From Branchiostoma floridae (Eukaryota > Chordata > Leptocardii > Amphioxiformes > Branchiostomatidae), in NCBI RefSeq assembly GCF_000003815.2, contig NC_049985.1, forward strand, positions 9,602,247 to 9,627,885: a stretch of 25,639 bases of DNA, written 5' to 3'. The notes beneath the pieces were generated by a model. It was not told the origin of the DNA and did not search any database. It was given only the letters and a program-made list of their open reading frames with translations. Made by a program: the position numbers and the translations under genes. Every line of letters starts with the position of its first letter. Within the stretch, counting starts at the first letter, position 1. Shown here piece after piece: positions 1 to 9,653 of this stretch.

Positions 1-2991
1 TGAAGGAACCTGTGTACCAGTTGTCTTCCCCTCGGAGGGAAGAAGAGTTCCAGGAAAAACCACCTTGCAATAACAACTTCTGTAGGCTTGGCTGTGTTTG
101 CGACAGTATTAAAGACACTGGGGATGCTAGCTGTGAGAAGGAGCACTGTGGAAAGGTTGACTGCATGTTTGGCTGTGTCTGCACAGAGGAGGAGAAAGAT
201 GAGAGCAGAAGGCGACCACGGCGGCCATCTGAATCATCCATGATGTACTTTGACTCGGCGGAGCCAGAAGACAGCCCGGCGGCAACAAAACCGTTAGAAA
301 CAGATGTCCTTGACAGTCTGGAGGGGAGAAAGGTGAAAAGTCCAAAAAACAAAAGGACTCCTGGTAAGAAGAGAAATGGATTACAACAGACATCAAAGGA
401 GTCTGCAAGTGAGCAAACCTCTGGAAAGGAATCTGACAGTGCTGGGACTTCAACCAGCACCGATGGAAGGGAGAAGAAAAGGAAATCCAGTACCAAAGGT
501 CAGAACAGACAACCAAAGAAGAAGAGGATGGTGAAAAAGAAGGCAAAGTCAGAGTCTTTAGAAGGGATCTCTGCGGCTCAGTCAAAATCCTCCTCTAAGG
601 TCACAAGGAAGGAGTCTGAAGATGGCATTAAGGAGCAGGACACATCAGAAGAGGGTTTTTTAGAGGACAGGTTTATAGATGAGGATGAGGAAGATGCTTT
701 GTTCATTGATGACATAGTGTTGGATGAGATAGATGATGATGAAAGGGAGGATGAGGATGGAGATGATGGTATGACGTGTGCCCGAACAAGACTGTATCAG
801 ACCAAAGTCTGCCAGAGGAAGTGCATGTGTAAACAACATGGGAACTCCCCAGAGGATGAGCGGTGTGAGGCAGAGAAGGAGTGGAGTAAGATCAGAGCAG
901 GGATCGAGAGACGGAAGGCCAAGGAGCAAAAACCTGGGGCGGGAGGCTCCGTCACCGTCGTGCCCAACAGGAAGGTGCAGCCCTACAGAGAGTTTGTGTA
1001 CGTCGGACCTCGTCCACCCCCGCCAGACCTGAGTCCGACGGCCCGTTTGCCGCGCATCGCGCCCGCGCCACCTCCCGCTCCCCCTCCCCCTGCAGCCCCA
1101 CCCTCATCAGCACCTGCTGCTGCAGGGGCCAAGTCTGCCAATGGAGGGAAGCTGATTGAAATCATCTCAGACTGCAACTGGGAAAGTGCCAAGGCAAATA
1201 TCCTCCAGACAATAGCACAGCACAGTCAGAGGAATGATGGGCCCAGGGTGATGAGAGTGGGCAACTTTCTCATTGAGATCATGCAGCCCAATCCTCAGGG
1301 GAAAATTCCCATCCCAGCCGTGCCAGGTGCGGGCCCACCTGCGGGAATGAGATTTCCAGCACCAACAGCTGTAGGTATGAGTCCGCAGGGGCCGGCACGA
1401 ATCCTCCCTTCATCCACCATGGCAGCAGCTGTCCCTCAGTCAGGCATGCTCACAGGTAGTCAGGTTTCGGCAGTGCCCTCTGTCTCTGCCACTGGAACTG
1501 CAGCAGCTGATGCCTCCCAGGCATCCACCACGGCTATTGTTGGCAAGGTTGCGTTGGTACAGGGTGCGGACGCCACTCCTGATTCCCTTCCCAGTACTGA
1601 AAGCCTTTTGACTTCCGATAATAGTCCCGTCCTTCAGCCCATCCCAAGAGCTGTGACATCCCCCGTTCAAAACTGTGCTGTCCAACCGACTCAGGACACA
1701 AAGGAGATGCAGTCACCATCAGCAGAGAAGTCACAGTCAGTTGATGAGCCCATGAACCTGCAGGACCCACCATCACTCAAGAGGCAACCCGCTGTCAATT
1801 CTTCATCCTCCTGCAAGCCATCAGCAGAGGCAGAAGAGCACCCTCTAGCAGCTTTGAGAAGCCTTGCAGACTCTCCCTTTGGCACGGCATCCACCACTGT
1901 TACAGTGACATCGTCACCCATGGGAAGTGCTGCCACTTCACAGACCTGTCACTCCTCCTTCTCTACAACATCACCAAAGTGTTCCATCATTGAGAATCCC
2001 AGATGTAGGTCGAGAAACGATTCAGGAGATGCCACTGTTAATGACTCATTAGATCCAATCATGGAGCAGGCCAAAGCAGCCAACAGTAGCAGTCATGAGA
2101 ACTTGACAGAGGTGTCCCCTTGTAAAGATCCATCCAGCCTGCCTGAACTGGTTCCCAGACCTCAGACCCCTCCTGCTCCCCCTGAGAAGAGATACTCTCC
2201 CTCTATGCCAGTGCTAGAACCAATAACTCCCCCCAGACCAATGCGAGATGGAGGTAAAAGCAAACTAAGCTGCCTGGAGGCAGATGCTATCGCGCTACGC
2301 AAGCCATTTGTGAAACAATTTGCAACAACAAGTTCAGATTCACTGAAAGAAATTCCGGATGGTGTACAGCGCGTTAACATCATACCAAGTCTACAGAAGG
2401 CAGATACTTTAGAACTCCCCACGGCACAGGGTGGTGACGAGACACAGGAGCAATGTACAGAAATCACCAGTACGTCCAACCAGGTGGAAGGATTTGTTGA
2501 GGCAGATTTAGAGAACAACAATAACCTTGACTGGGACACCAATCAAGTACTGTCTCTTGAGAATGATGAAGCTGATCGGTCCCAAAGTCCTGAAGATGCA
2601 AAAGATTCAAAAATAAGCATTGTTACACCATCAGAGGAAGAAGTCACACAGCAAAATGTGAAGGATCTGCCTGATCAGAAACTTGCAGACGGTGAGCAAC
2701 AGGATGAAACAAGAGCCAGCACTTTCCATTTTCATAGTCAGTTGCCATCACAACATGAGGAACATGACCCTGCTGATTTGAGTCATCCTTCCACAAGTGG
2801 AGAAGTTATGAGTTTGGAAGACCTGGAGATTGACATCGAGTCCCTAGAAGACACAGAGGGTAGCCAGGCAGATTTCTTGATCTCCATTGGAAACGACGAC
2901 TACAGCATGTTGATAAACCCCAAGTGCACCCTCCACAACCTGTCTGTGAAGAAGAAAAGGAAGTCACCTCTTAAGGAGAAAGAAGTAAAAG
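1..2991 (+). CDS. MGA: MGA exon with MGA conserved domain and central disordered region
   Basis: A giant internal exon, open at the window edge and ending at a donor, AAAAG|GTGAGA. Nine cysteines at residues 22, 27, 31, 33, 44, 49, 54, 58 and 60 carry the CRLGCVC and CMFGCVC motifs of the MGA-specific domain, so probably metal-bound. Lys-rich nuclear-localisation-like stretches follow, then an Asp/Glu tract (nt about 650-765), a second four-Cys cluster at residues 259, 270, 274 and 276, a Pro/Ala-rich linker (nt about 1010-1120), and the KLIEIISDCNW block (nt 1149-1290). The rest is Ser/Thr/Pro-rich with many SP/TP sites. The exon closes with an acidic LEDLEIDIESLEDTEGS segment and a basic KKKRKSPLKEK signal. 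Translation past 2991 hits a stop only at 3027, so the donor rather than the open frame marks the exon end. Confidence 0.9.
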
Positions 2992-5900
2992 GTGAGAAGA
3001 ACTACTTTCTCTTTGGAACTTATAACTAAGTTTTGTGTTGTAGTAGCCTTTGTGGCTATTACATGTTACCAACTGGTGGAGGCTACAACCTGTACATTGA
3101 GTCTTTTTGGATGGTACACTATCTGTTTAAGAGGCTCTAACAATCCATTATTGCCTTATTCAACTTTATGTGGAAAAGACATTAAAAGGTGTCCTCCAAA
3201 AAAGTTATACTCCAAATATTTCCATCAGTATCATAACCATGGTGATTTGCATGTTTGGGGCATTAAAGGTCTTTCGTTGGACTTTAAATCTATTTGTGAT
3301 TTTTTGTTTGTTTCACCTTCAGCATGCTGACTTTGGTTTCCTTTGTCCTGCTGCAGACTTAATTGTGCAAAATTTGAACAGCACAACTCTACAAGTTAAA
3401 ATGTTTGGAGGTGGAAATAAAGAGCATGTTTGATTGAGCACAAAATGCGCTCCTTCTGTTGACCTGTGCGTGTTCATCCTGGTCATGAATCGGTGACAAA
3501 GATTGGCACCAAAGGTTACCCTCGGCATGCCAAAGGTTATTGCGTGTTTAATGGTGTCAGAGCATGATGATGAGGGCTGACAAAAGACTTGCTCCAACTA
3601 AGGTCAGCACTGATCCATACAACCTTATTGTGCTTTCTTTTCATAGTACAAAAGAGGGTCTATACCAAGTCTTCTGATGTACATGCACCCCAGCTTTTCA
3701 TGAGCAAACACCTGTGTAGGAGGATGTAATTAGCATACAGTTTTGCACAAACAGCAGCTGATGTTTCAAACTCCATCACTGCTACCAGTCAGCCTGCCCA
3801 GCATGCTCGGACTCGGTACGGGCGGCAATCGGGGTGGCGAACCCAGATGTTTGGGAACTACCTTGTCTACTGAGATGGAGGTAAATCTGTTATTGTGCGA
3901 GGAAAATGAGCTGGACTGCTGAGCCATGCCAGATGATTGCCACTCTTGCTTCTTGACTGCCCTGTCCGTTTTTCCTTTGAGATGATGCCTCGCTAGGTTT
4001 CACATTCCTCTTCTGCCTCTCTTAAACTTAAAGAATTCGCTGCTTGAAAAAATCTCTTTGACTTCTCAGTTTTGGAGGCTTTTACCAAGTTTTACCAGAT
4101 GAAATGCATAAAAGACAACCTTCAAATGAAAATTAGAAAAGGTTGGGGTTGCTTGGTATAGACCCTATTTTGACTGCCATCTGGTATCTGTTCCAGCCTA
4201 TTGTGAAGGCTGCTGTTTGTTTTATTTTAAGGTAACAGCAGTCAAAAATAACATTTCAAACTTTTGTATAATGTTATCATACTGATCCTTATATAGGACA
4301 GACCAGGTAGGACCCAGAGGGGAGGGAGATGTGTGAAAATGTTGATTTTTCTTTTCCAGGTCAATGCTTTGTCAATTTTTCTTTGCATTGTTCCTAATCC
4401 TTTTTTCATCACCTTTCCCTATGCATGGTCTCCCTGTTGGATTGTAATTTTTTTCATCCCCCCACCCTACAATCGTGAGGTCTGTGCCTAACATACAGAA
4501 ATATGTGAAGTGAGACAACAGATGATTGATGAGAACTCCCTTCTTCCCGTTACAGCTGACGAGGTGCAGTTCCATGAGGGGGCGCTCCCCCCGGAGCCTG
4601 ATGAAGACGAGGAGGCCCTACAGAGGGAGGGGCCGATGCGACTCATCCACAAAGCCAACGAGCGGCGACGCCGGTCAGAAATGAAGGACCTGTTTGACAA
4701 GATGAAGTCAGTTCTGGGATACGATGAGGAGTACAAGATGTCCAAATATGCTGTCTTGAAGGAGGTAAGATTTCTATATCCTCTTAATCGTAGATGTGTG
4801 AAATTGTAATCACTGGAACCTGTTGTAGACAACAAATTTGTTCAATAAGAAGTTCTGTAGCCGTAAATATGCAAAATGTCTCAAGAGTTTGTAGCTTTCA
4901 TGTCATGGACAGATTTGAAAATCACAGTCGTACCTTGCATACAGTTATATAGTCCATAATAATAGCATCATGAACTGGATGGTATCCCGACTGTGCCATA
5001 GCCACCCAGTTCATTAACACATGCCAATGGATTGTTACGGGGTTGATTTCAATTAGGTTGTTCACAGAGTAATTAGAAAGGCCAGCTAGAAAGATAGACT
5101 AAAAGAAACAAGACCTATGACCAGTAGAACTAGGGCTAGTAAAACACCCTCAAGGTAGCGTTGAAGAGGTTCAACAGTCATGTATAAGTAATTCAATAGA
5201 ATAATTCTTCTATCAGTGACTAAAAAACACTTCAAACACGTACCTCCAAATTTTCGGTGTCTGCTTAGTACACCTTGATCACAGAATGGCCAAGGTGGCC
5301 TATTAAGAATGGTTTCCTGGATGATAGTTTGAATGTTTTGTGTTGCTCCCTGCAGACAGTGGAGGAGATTGGGAACCTTCTGGAGGAGGAACATGATCTG
5401 CTGATGCAGAAACACCAGGAGAGGCTGACGTTTCAGGACCTGGCGGAGAAGATGGCCAAAATAACAGGTGAGATTCCTTCTTCAGTAGCATTGGTATGGA
5501 TTCTCTATTGTTAACAATATTCAAATACAATTCAATCTCTACAACTCGATACTTCAATTACTTCCAGGCGTTTTGAGATTAAATTGTATTTGTAGATTTG
5601 AATATTGTTTACCTGGACGTATAACCTTCAAAAATGTATTGTTGCAATAGTTTGACTGATTACAACCTAAAGAGTAAACACCAGTAGTTCCATGTAATTC
5701 CCTTCCGTCAGCCCTAGATGGTTTGACTGTACCCTCTAGCTATAACATGGGAGGACATTGTCAGAACTGTACTACAGTACCTGGATCAGATTTAACTCAT
5801 CAGGTGTTGTTTTCAGGACAAGAGATGGATGACATCATGAAGACCTACTGGACTGCTAGTTCCTCCATCTGGCTGGATGCTAAGGAGCCACCCCCTCCTG

Positions 5901-8900
5901 TGGTCAGGCCCAAGCCCCCGCCCCCAGCACCTAAACTGGAGTTCATGCCGTCATCCAAACCTGGGAGTGGGTCCGAGTCTGGGGACAGGCAGGACAGACC
6001 TTCCAGGCCAAGCTCAACATCAAGCAGTAAGTACATCCATTAGTAGTTTCATCAGATTGGCACATTACTGAGTAAAGACACTCTTTTCACACAGCCACAG
6101 CTTTATTTCCATCAACGTTTGGTGACTGTCTGTCAAATTCATCAGGTCAATTTTGACTGGTTCATATTGTACCCGGCAATAAGTATTGCTGCTTACAGAT
6201 GCAGAATTGCCCTGATGAAGGTGACAGATGGTCAACGAAACATGGGTGGAAATAAAGCTGTGGCTGTGTAAAAAAGTGTCTTTATTCAGTAAATTGTACA
6301 GTTGTTCATATCCCTCAATGGCATTCCTCAATATTTTAGCATGCTTCTTTCATTTTCAAACAGTTGTGATGTCATCTTATCATATATGTGTAAAATTAAA
6401 AATGCTGGAACCTGTTTGATCAATATGAAGTTCTGTTGTCATGAATATGTTTCAAAATGTCATAAGAGTCTGAAGATGTCATGGACGTGCTTGGAAATCA
6501 GTCTTACCTTGCATACTATTGTATAGTCTAGTAACCATACCATCATAAATTGGATGGTACCTCTGCAGTGCCCAGAACTGACATAACAATAGCCACACCA
6601 TGCCAGCAATAGATAAATAGCCAGCACACAAGTCACATGTACACTTCAATGTTTTGCAGGTTCAGGTTCCAGACCAGGCACTCCCACCGGAACCCTCCAG
6701 AAGGGCAGGACAGATGCTGTCCGCACGCTCCGCAAAGCTTCCGCCAACGCTGCCCTTCATGTCCAGTCTGGAAAGGTGAAACCCTTCAACGTAACAAAGC
6801 TGACACAGTCTAACACTCCTCCTCAGGCTGCTGAGAGAAGCAAGCCCCTCATCCTGAAGACGAAGCCAAGCACCAAGAATAACAAAGTAGTCGCCACCTC
6901 CCCGGGAGCACAACTGGTCACTGGTAACATCATGGCCAGTGGTCAGCCGGTCACAATACCTGTGGCCACAGTCATGCCTCAGCTGGTCCCATCTGTGAAG
7001 CCAACAGTGACTCCTGTAATCATCAGCGTGCAGTCGTTAGCTGTGAGCAGCAGCCAGAGCTCTATGGCAGCCCAAACCTCGAGTAACTCCGCTCCCACCA
7101 GGCCCATGGCTGCGAGCACTCCAGTACATGCACAGGTGGCACCTGGCATGCCTCAAGGCCCACAGCTGTCCAGCCAACCTGGTACCATGGTTGGTGTGAT
7201 GCAACCAGTGGCACAGGTGCAGCCAAACAACTCAGCTGTACATCCAAACCAGCCAGTGACGTCAATATCTATGTGTCAACAAGGTCAGCCTAGTGTGGTG
7301 TCCCAAAGCACAGTTTCCTCCTCACTCCCCGGTAAACTAGGTGCTGTTCCCCCACAGCAAGGCTCTCTAGCTGCTCCATACAAAGCACCAGCAGTGCAAC
7401 ATGTGAGCAACCAAAGCACAGCTTCCGCTGGAAACCAGACCGGTTTGGTAGGCGCAAAACAAGCAATGATAAGTTCAGACCTTGGAACATCCCTGCCTCA
7501 TGGACCACCTGTTGGTGTGGTGTCGGCCTCTCAAACTGCAGTGGGATCTCAGGGCCCAGCATCCGGGTTTGGGTCCATGATGGCAACATCAACTGGAGGG
7601 TTACAACCTAAAGGCCAAAACATGCAGCCAAACAACACTCTGCAAGGCCAGGGAAATATGAACAATGGTCCTGCTGGGCAAATAGTAACACTTGCTGGTA
7701 AACCGGGTCAGTTCCTTGTCACACCTGTGTCGGGACCACAGGGGGCTCTCTTGCTCCAGCCAATAGGGAGGCTTCCAGCCAATCACGGGGCAGCCACCAG
7801 CATGCAGAACGCTGTGACAACTACAAGTCAGACTCCTGGACAAGGTTTTGCTGGACAAATGACCTCCAGCTCTGTTCAGCTACAACAGGGCCAGCCAATC
7901 CCCCATTCACTGGTCCCAGTGTCGGGTGGCCAGCCTGTTCAGCTGAACTCTCCATTGCCAGCTGCACACAGTGGTATTCAGCTGGTGGCCCTACAGAGAC
8001 TGCCCATCAACCTGTCCCAGGCAAATGTGTCTGTGAGCTCCCAGCCTGTGTACCTACAGGTTTCTCCAACCCTCAGTAACATTCAGGCTGCAGGTAACCC
8101 TCTACAGACAACAGGGACCAGCCAAACCATGCAGCAGATCTCCCCTCTATCACCCACTGCAGTGAGACCCCTTCAGATGATGGCTTCTTCTGTCCCCCAG
8201 GCAAATGTAACGCAGGCTAACTCACAAGGCATCACAAACTTGACTCCAAGCCAGATGCACCAGCTTAGCGGCAGTTTCATGAGAGGTCCTGCCCCACAGA
8301 TGTCCCCAGTAATGCAAACCAGCCAACAGGGGTCTGTATCTCAACTAAGACCTGTCCTCCCTACCCTTAGCACACCCAACTCCCCATTTCAACACAACCA
8401 AAGTTACGGTCAATCTCCAAACCAGTTAACGCCATCTTTCCAACCTGATGGCAGCACTCAGAATAGCCAAGTATCCGGGCCCTCACAGACTTCTACTGGC
8501 CAGTACCTTAACCAGACTTCTCCGTCCTCCGTGTCTTCCCCTGGAGTGGATATCCTGTCTGCAGCTGTGTGTGAAGCCGGGCTGCAGTCGGACTTCGTCG
8601 ACCCGCAGCCACCGACTGCCACGCAGCAGGCTGCCAGCGCACCCCCCTCTACAGAACTGTCGACGCTGTCCACTGTGAACGTGGAGCTGCTGATGCCGGC
8701 AGACCAGCCAGGTGGCTCTTCCTCATCCACTGGACCAGGCACTTACACAGGTACGTTTAGCATCACTGCTCCTTATCATATTAACAAAAAGCATTGCATT
8801 GCATTGCAGTATTTTAAAGTGTAACGCTTGTTCACCGTTATCCGCGGGGTAACCTATATCCGTTGTTGATCATATCAAATCAGGCGGTGGTTTCAAACTG

Positions 8901-9653
8901 CAATTTTGTGAATTATTACAATTTGAAACCACCTTCCATCGACTTGATATCCCTAAGCACCCTGCTCTGTTTTTTCTAGACAATGGATATAGGTTGCAAG
9001 ACAAATAAAGGTGAACTAGCGTTAGACATAAAAACAAGTGCAGGGAATTTAATAGGAGGAATGGAATGTGACAGGTTGACAGAAGTTAGTTGGGGTTTTT
9101 TGTTGGCATTGACTTTCCAAAGAAAGATTTTTGTACGGTGCAGCCTCTGACTTTTGCTTGTATGCACTTTAGATGCCCCACAACCTGACTATGAGTCCTT
9201 CTGATCCAGTGCACCTACATGTAAGCATCAGTTCCCCTGTTTCAGCTGCCCATGGACTTGTGTGCATGATGAACTAACAAGTATGACCCAGATGTTGACA
9301 GTTCAAATTGTGTATCAGATTTTACTCTCACATTATTAGGAATATGCAGGTTTAGAAATTGCACACCTCTGTCACATAAGTATTTTATATGGCAGGAAAT
9401 CAGATAGCCAAGAATAGCCACCATTCCAGTTTCAAGAATAGTTGTCACTTGTCAATACATGTAGCTTTCAGTAGAGTCAAAAGTATACAATCAAACTCCA
9501 ACTTTTGGGATGGGCTGTCAAAATCAATCAAGAAGAATCAAGATATTCTTTGATGAGCTGTTACGTTTTCTCACCATTTTTCCTATGTATTTCACTACAG
9601 AAAAGAATGCAGAACTCTCCAAGGAGGATTCACCAAGACTGTCTTCCAAGTGA
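1..9653 (+). CDS. MGA: MGA-like dual-specificity T-box/bHLHZip transcription factor, 5'-partial, six exons
   Basis: Exons 1-2991, 4556-4764, 5356-5467, 5817-6026, 6660-8750 and 9601-9653 join in frame (first full codon at nt 3) to 1887 residues plus TGA. All introns are GT-AG, with phases 1, 0, 1, 1, 1. Seen in order (numbered from the window edge): a nine-Cys MGA conserved domain (about 20-62); basic and acidic tracts; a block at about 383-429 beginning KLIEIISDCNW, which I recall as nearly identical in vertebrate MGA; a long disordered stretch; a bHLH-zipper (about 1028-1104) with HKANERRRR; and a ~700-residue Gln/Ser/Thr/Pro-rich tail. Known of the family: MGA pairs with MAX through bHLHZip, binds E-boxes, and works in the PRC1.6 repressor complex. 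The T-box is expected upstream of the window. The exon is open at the left edge, so no start codon is present. Confidence 0.9.
2992..4555 (+). other. MGA intron 1 (phase 1)
   Basis: Donor GTGAGA at 2992, acceptor CCCGTTACAG ending at 4555. It joins G to CT to form an Ala codon. No coding frame here is conserved-looking. The central ~525 bp are bounded by 21-bp inverted ends (listed separately). The rest is A/T-rich unique-looking sequence in which I see nothing else. Confidence 0.8.
3649..4172. repeat. TIR-bounded element in MGA intron 1
   Basis: Left end 3649-3669 and right end 4152-4172 are inverted copies that agree at 20 of 21 positions; the 15-base core is AGGGTCTATACCAAG. Similarity fades inward over roughly 15 further bases (CACCCCAGCTTTTC against CAACCCCAACCTTTTC). 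The interior codes for nothing visible. This layout fits a non-autonomous DNA transposon about 525 bp long. I could not identify a clean target-site duplication, so the exact boundaries and superfamily are open. Confidence 0.5.
4556..4764 (+). CDS. MGA: MGA exon with basic region and helix 1 of the bHLH
   Basis: Acceptor TTACAG|CTGACGAG, donor AAGGAG|GTAAGA. It encodes an acidic lead-in (PEPDEDEE) and then the DNA-binding basic region HKANERRRRSEMKDLFDKM (His 1028, Glu 1032, Arg 1036 in window numbering). This has the His-Glu-Arg triad that reads CACGTG-type E-boxes in MAX-network factors. Helix 1, the loop, and the first part of helix 2 (SKYAVLKE) follow. The match to vertebrate MGA (as I recall it, ANERRRRGEMRDLFEKL) is close and is the strongest single identifier of the gene. 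Confidence 0.93.
4765..5355 (+). other. MGA intron 2 (phase 0)
   Basis: Donor GTAAGA at 4765, acceptor CTCCCTGCAG ending at 5355. It splits helix 2 of the bHLH after VLKE. The first half (4794-5030) is a diverged direct copy of a segment in intron 4. Nothing recognisable lies between 5030 and 5340. Confidence 0.85.
4794..5030. repeat. Intronic duplicate copy 1
   Basis: Aligns by eye in the same orientation with 6386-6612. Shared landmarks in order are ATGTGTGAAATT, CTGGAACCTGTT, AAGAAGTTCTGT, TCATGTCATGGAC, TACCTTGCATAC, AACTGGATGGTA and ATAGCCAC, with small indels. It is either an interspersed repeat inserted twice or a local duplication inside the gene. Confidence 0.65.
5356..5467 (+). CDS. 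MGA: MGA exon with helix 2 end and leucine zipper
   Basis: Acceptor CCCTGCAG|ACAGTGGAG, donor ATAACAG|GTGAGA. It encodes 37 residues, TVEEIGNLLEEEHDLLMQK and onward to KMAKITG. It completes helix 2 and runs into a short zipper with leucines at 1074, 1081 and 1095 (1088 is Glu). Acidic and basic side chains suited to heterodimerisation with MAX flank them. The zipper is short and imperfect. Confidence 0.85.
5468..5816 (+). other. MGA intron 3 (phase 1)
   Basis: Donor GTGAGA at 5468, acceptor TGTTTTCAG ending at 5816. It contains a small foldback at 5513-5609 and nothing else I can recognise. Confidence 0.85.
5513..5609. repeat. Small foldback in MGA intron 3
   Basis: 5513-5539 (AACAATATTCAAATACAATT and onward) is the inverted copy of 5575-5609, apart from an 8-bp insertion in the right arm. 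The arms are about 27-35 bp with a ~35-bp loop. This resembles a tiny palindromic MITE or a decayed hairpin element. Confidence 0.5.
5817..6026 (+). CDS. MGA: MGA exon, proline-rich linker after the zipper
   Basis: Acceptor TTTTCAG|GACAAGAG, donor CAAGCA|GTAAGT. It encodes GQEMDDIMKTYWTASSSIW, then a polyproline segment (EPPPPVVRPKPPPPAPK) and a Ser/Gly/Asp-rich tail. The aromatic, non-low-complexity start suggests a short structured extension of the zipper. The polyproline part is a possible SH3/WW-type ligand, which is inference only. Confidence 0.85.
6065..6291. repeat. Inverted-pair element with hammerhead-like cores
   Basis: The left arm (6065 to about 6150) and right arm (about 6205-6291) are inverted copies sharing GGAAATAAAGCTGTGGCTGT and GTGTCTTTA-TCAG ends. 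The right arm has CTGATGA (6212-6218), a GGTGAC/GTCAAC stem with one mismatch, and GAAA (6237-6240). The left arm, read on the - strand, has CTGATGA at 6145-6139, but its second half is altered. CTGATGA-stem-GAAA is the catalytic core layout of hammerhead ribozymes, which are known from Penelope-like elements and retrozymes. An extra A follows CTGATGA and I found no clear NUH cleavage site, so activity is doubtful. Confidence 0.5.
6386..6612. repeat. Intronic duplicate copy 2
   Basis: Second copy of the 4794-5030 segment in the same orientation (offset near 1.59 kb). It shares GCTGGAACCTGTT, GAAGTTCTGT, GATGTCATGGAC, TACCTTGCATAC, TTGGATGGTAC and AATAGCCAC. Its right end abuts the splice acceptor of the next exon by less than 50 bp. 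Confidence 0.65.
6660..8750 (+). CDS. MGA: MGA exon, Gln/Ser/Thr/Pro-rich C-terminal region
   Basis: Acceptor TTTTGCAG|GTTCAGG, donor TTACACAG|GTACGT. It encodes about 697 residues. The N-terminal ~45 residues are basic (TLQKGRTDAVRTLRKAS). The remainder is disordered, rich in Gln, Ser, Pro, Val and Met, with recurring phrases such as SQPVYLQVSP, GGQPVQLNSP and GKPGQFLVTPVSGPQGALLL. These resemble the QPV/LLLQP repeats of Sp1- or HCF-type glutamine-rich activation domains. There are almost no charged residues from about 6.9 to 8.5 kb. A slightly less repetitive end (VDILSAAVCEAGLQSDFVD) could be a short conserved motif. There are no internal stops. Confidence 0.88.
8751..9600 (+). other. MGA intron 5 (phase 1)
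   Basis: Donor GTACGT at 8751, acceptor TATTTCACTACAG ending at 9600. It contains a palindromic MITE at 8822-9024. The remainder (9025-9590) shows no gene or repeat that I can name. Confidence 0.8.
8822..9024. mobile_element. Palindromic foldback MITE
   Basis: The ~203-bp unit is nearly palindromic end to end. The outer arms read TAACGCTTGTTCACC on the left and, on the other strand, TAACGCTAGTTCACC on the right. They are followed by AACCTATATCCGTTGT against AACCTATATCCATTGT, then by GGTGGTTTCAAA with its exact inverse. The arms are about 90 bp around a ~24-bp A/T-rich loop. It has no coding capacity. The outermost TA may be the target duplication of a TA-inserting superfamily, but this is unproven. 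Confidence 0.7.
9601..9653 (+). CDS. MGA: MGA terminal coding exon
   Basis: After acceptor TTCACTACAG, the frame continues E-KNAELSKEDSPRLSSK and stops at TGA 9651-9653. The phase matches the preceding donor. The last 16 residues are charged and Ser-rich. I see no better acceptor, but an alternative terminal exon cannot be excluded. Confidence 0.75.

Larger units (their letters stand above)
6027..6659 (+). other. MGA intron 4 (phase 1)
   Basis: Donor GTAAGT at 6027, acceptor ATGTTTTGCAG ending at 6659. It holds two repeat units: an inverted pair at 6065-6291 and a direct copy of the intron 2 segment at 6386-6612. Confidence 0.85.

Noticed and set aside
127-585. 152-codon minus-strand frame
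   Set aside because: Antisense shadow of the MGA exon; the plus strand encodes the conserved Cys domain here.
983-1192. Ala/Gly-rich minus-strand frame
   Set aside because: Mirror of the Pro/Ala-rich plus-strand linker, no independent support.
2992-3330. Open frame with a hydrophobic start, reminiscent of a secreted peptide
   Set aside because: It overlaps the MGA splice donor and lies in intron 1. No promoter, and its composition is like random A/T-rich sequence.
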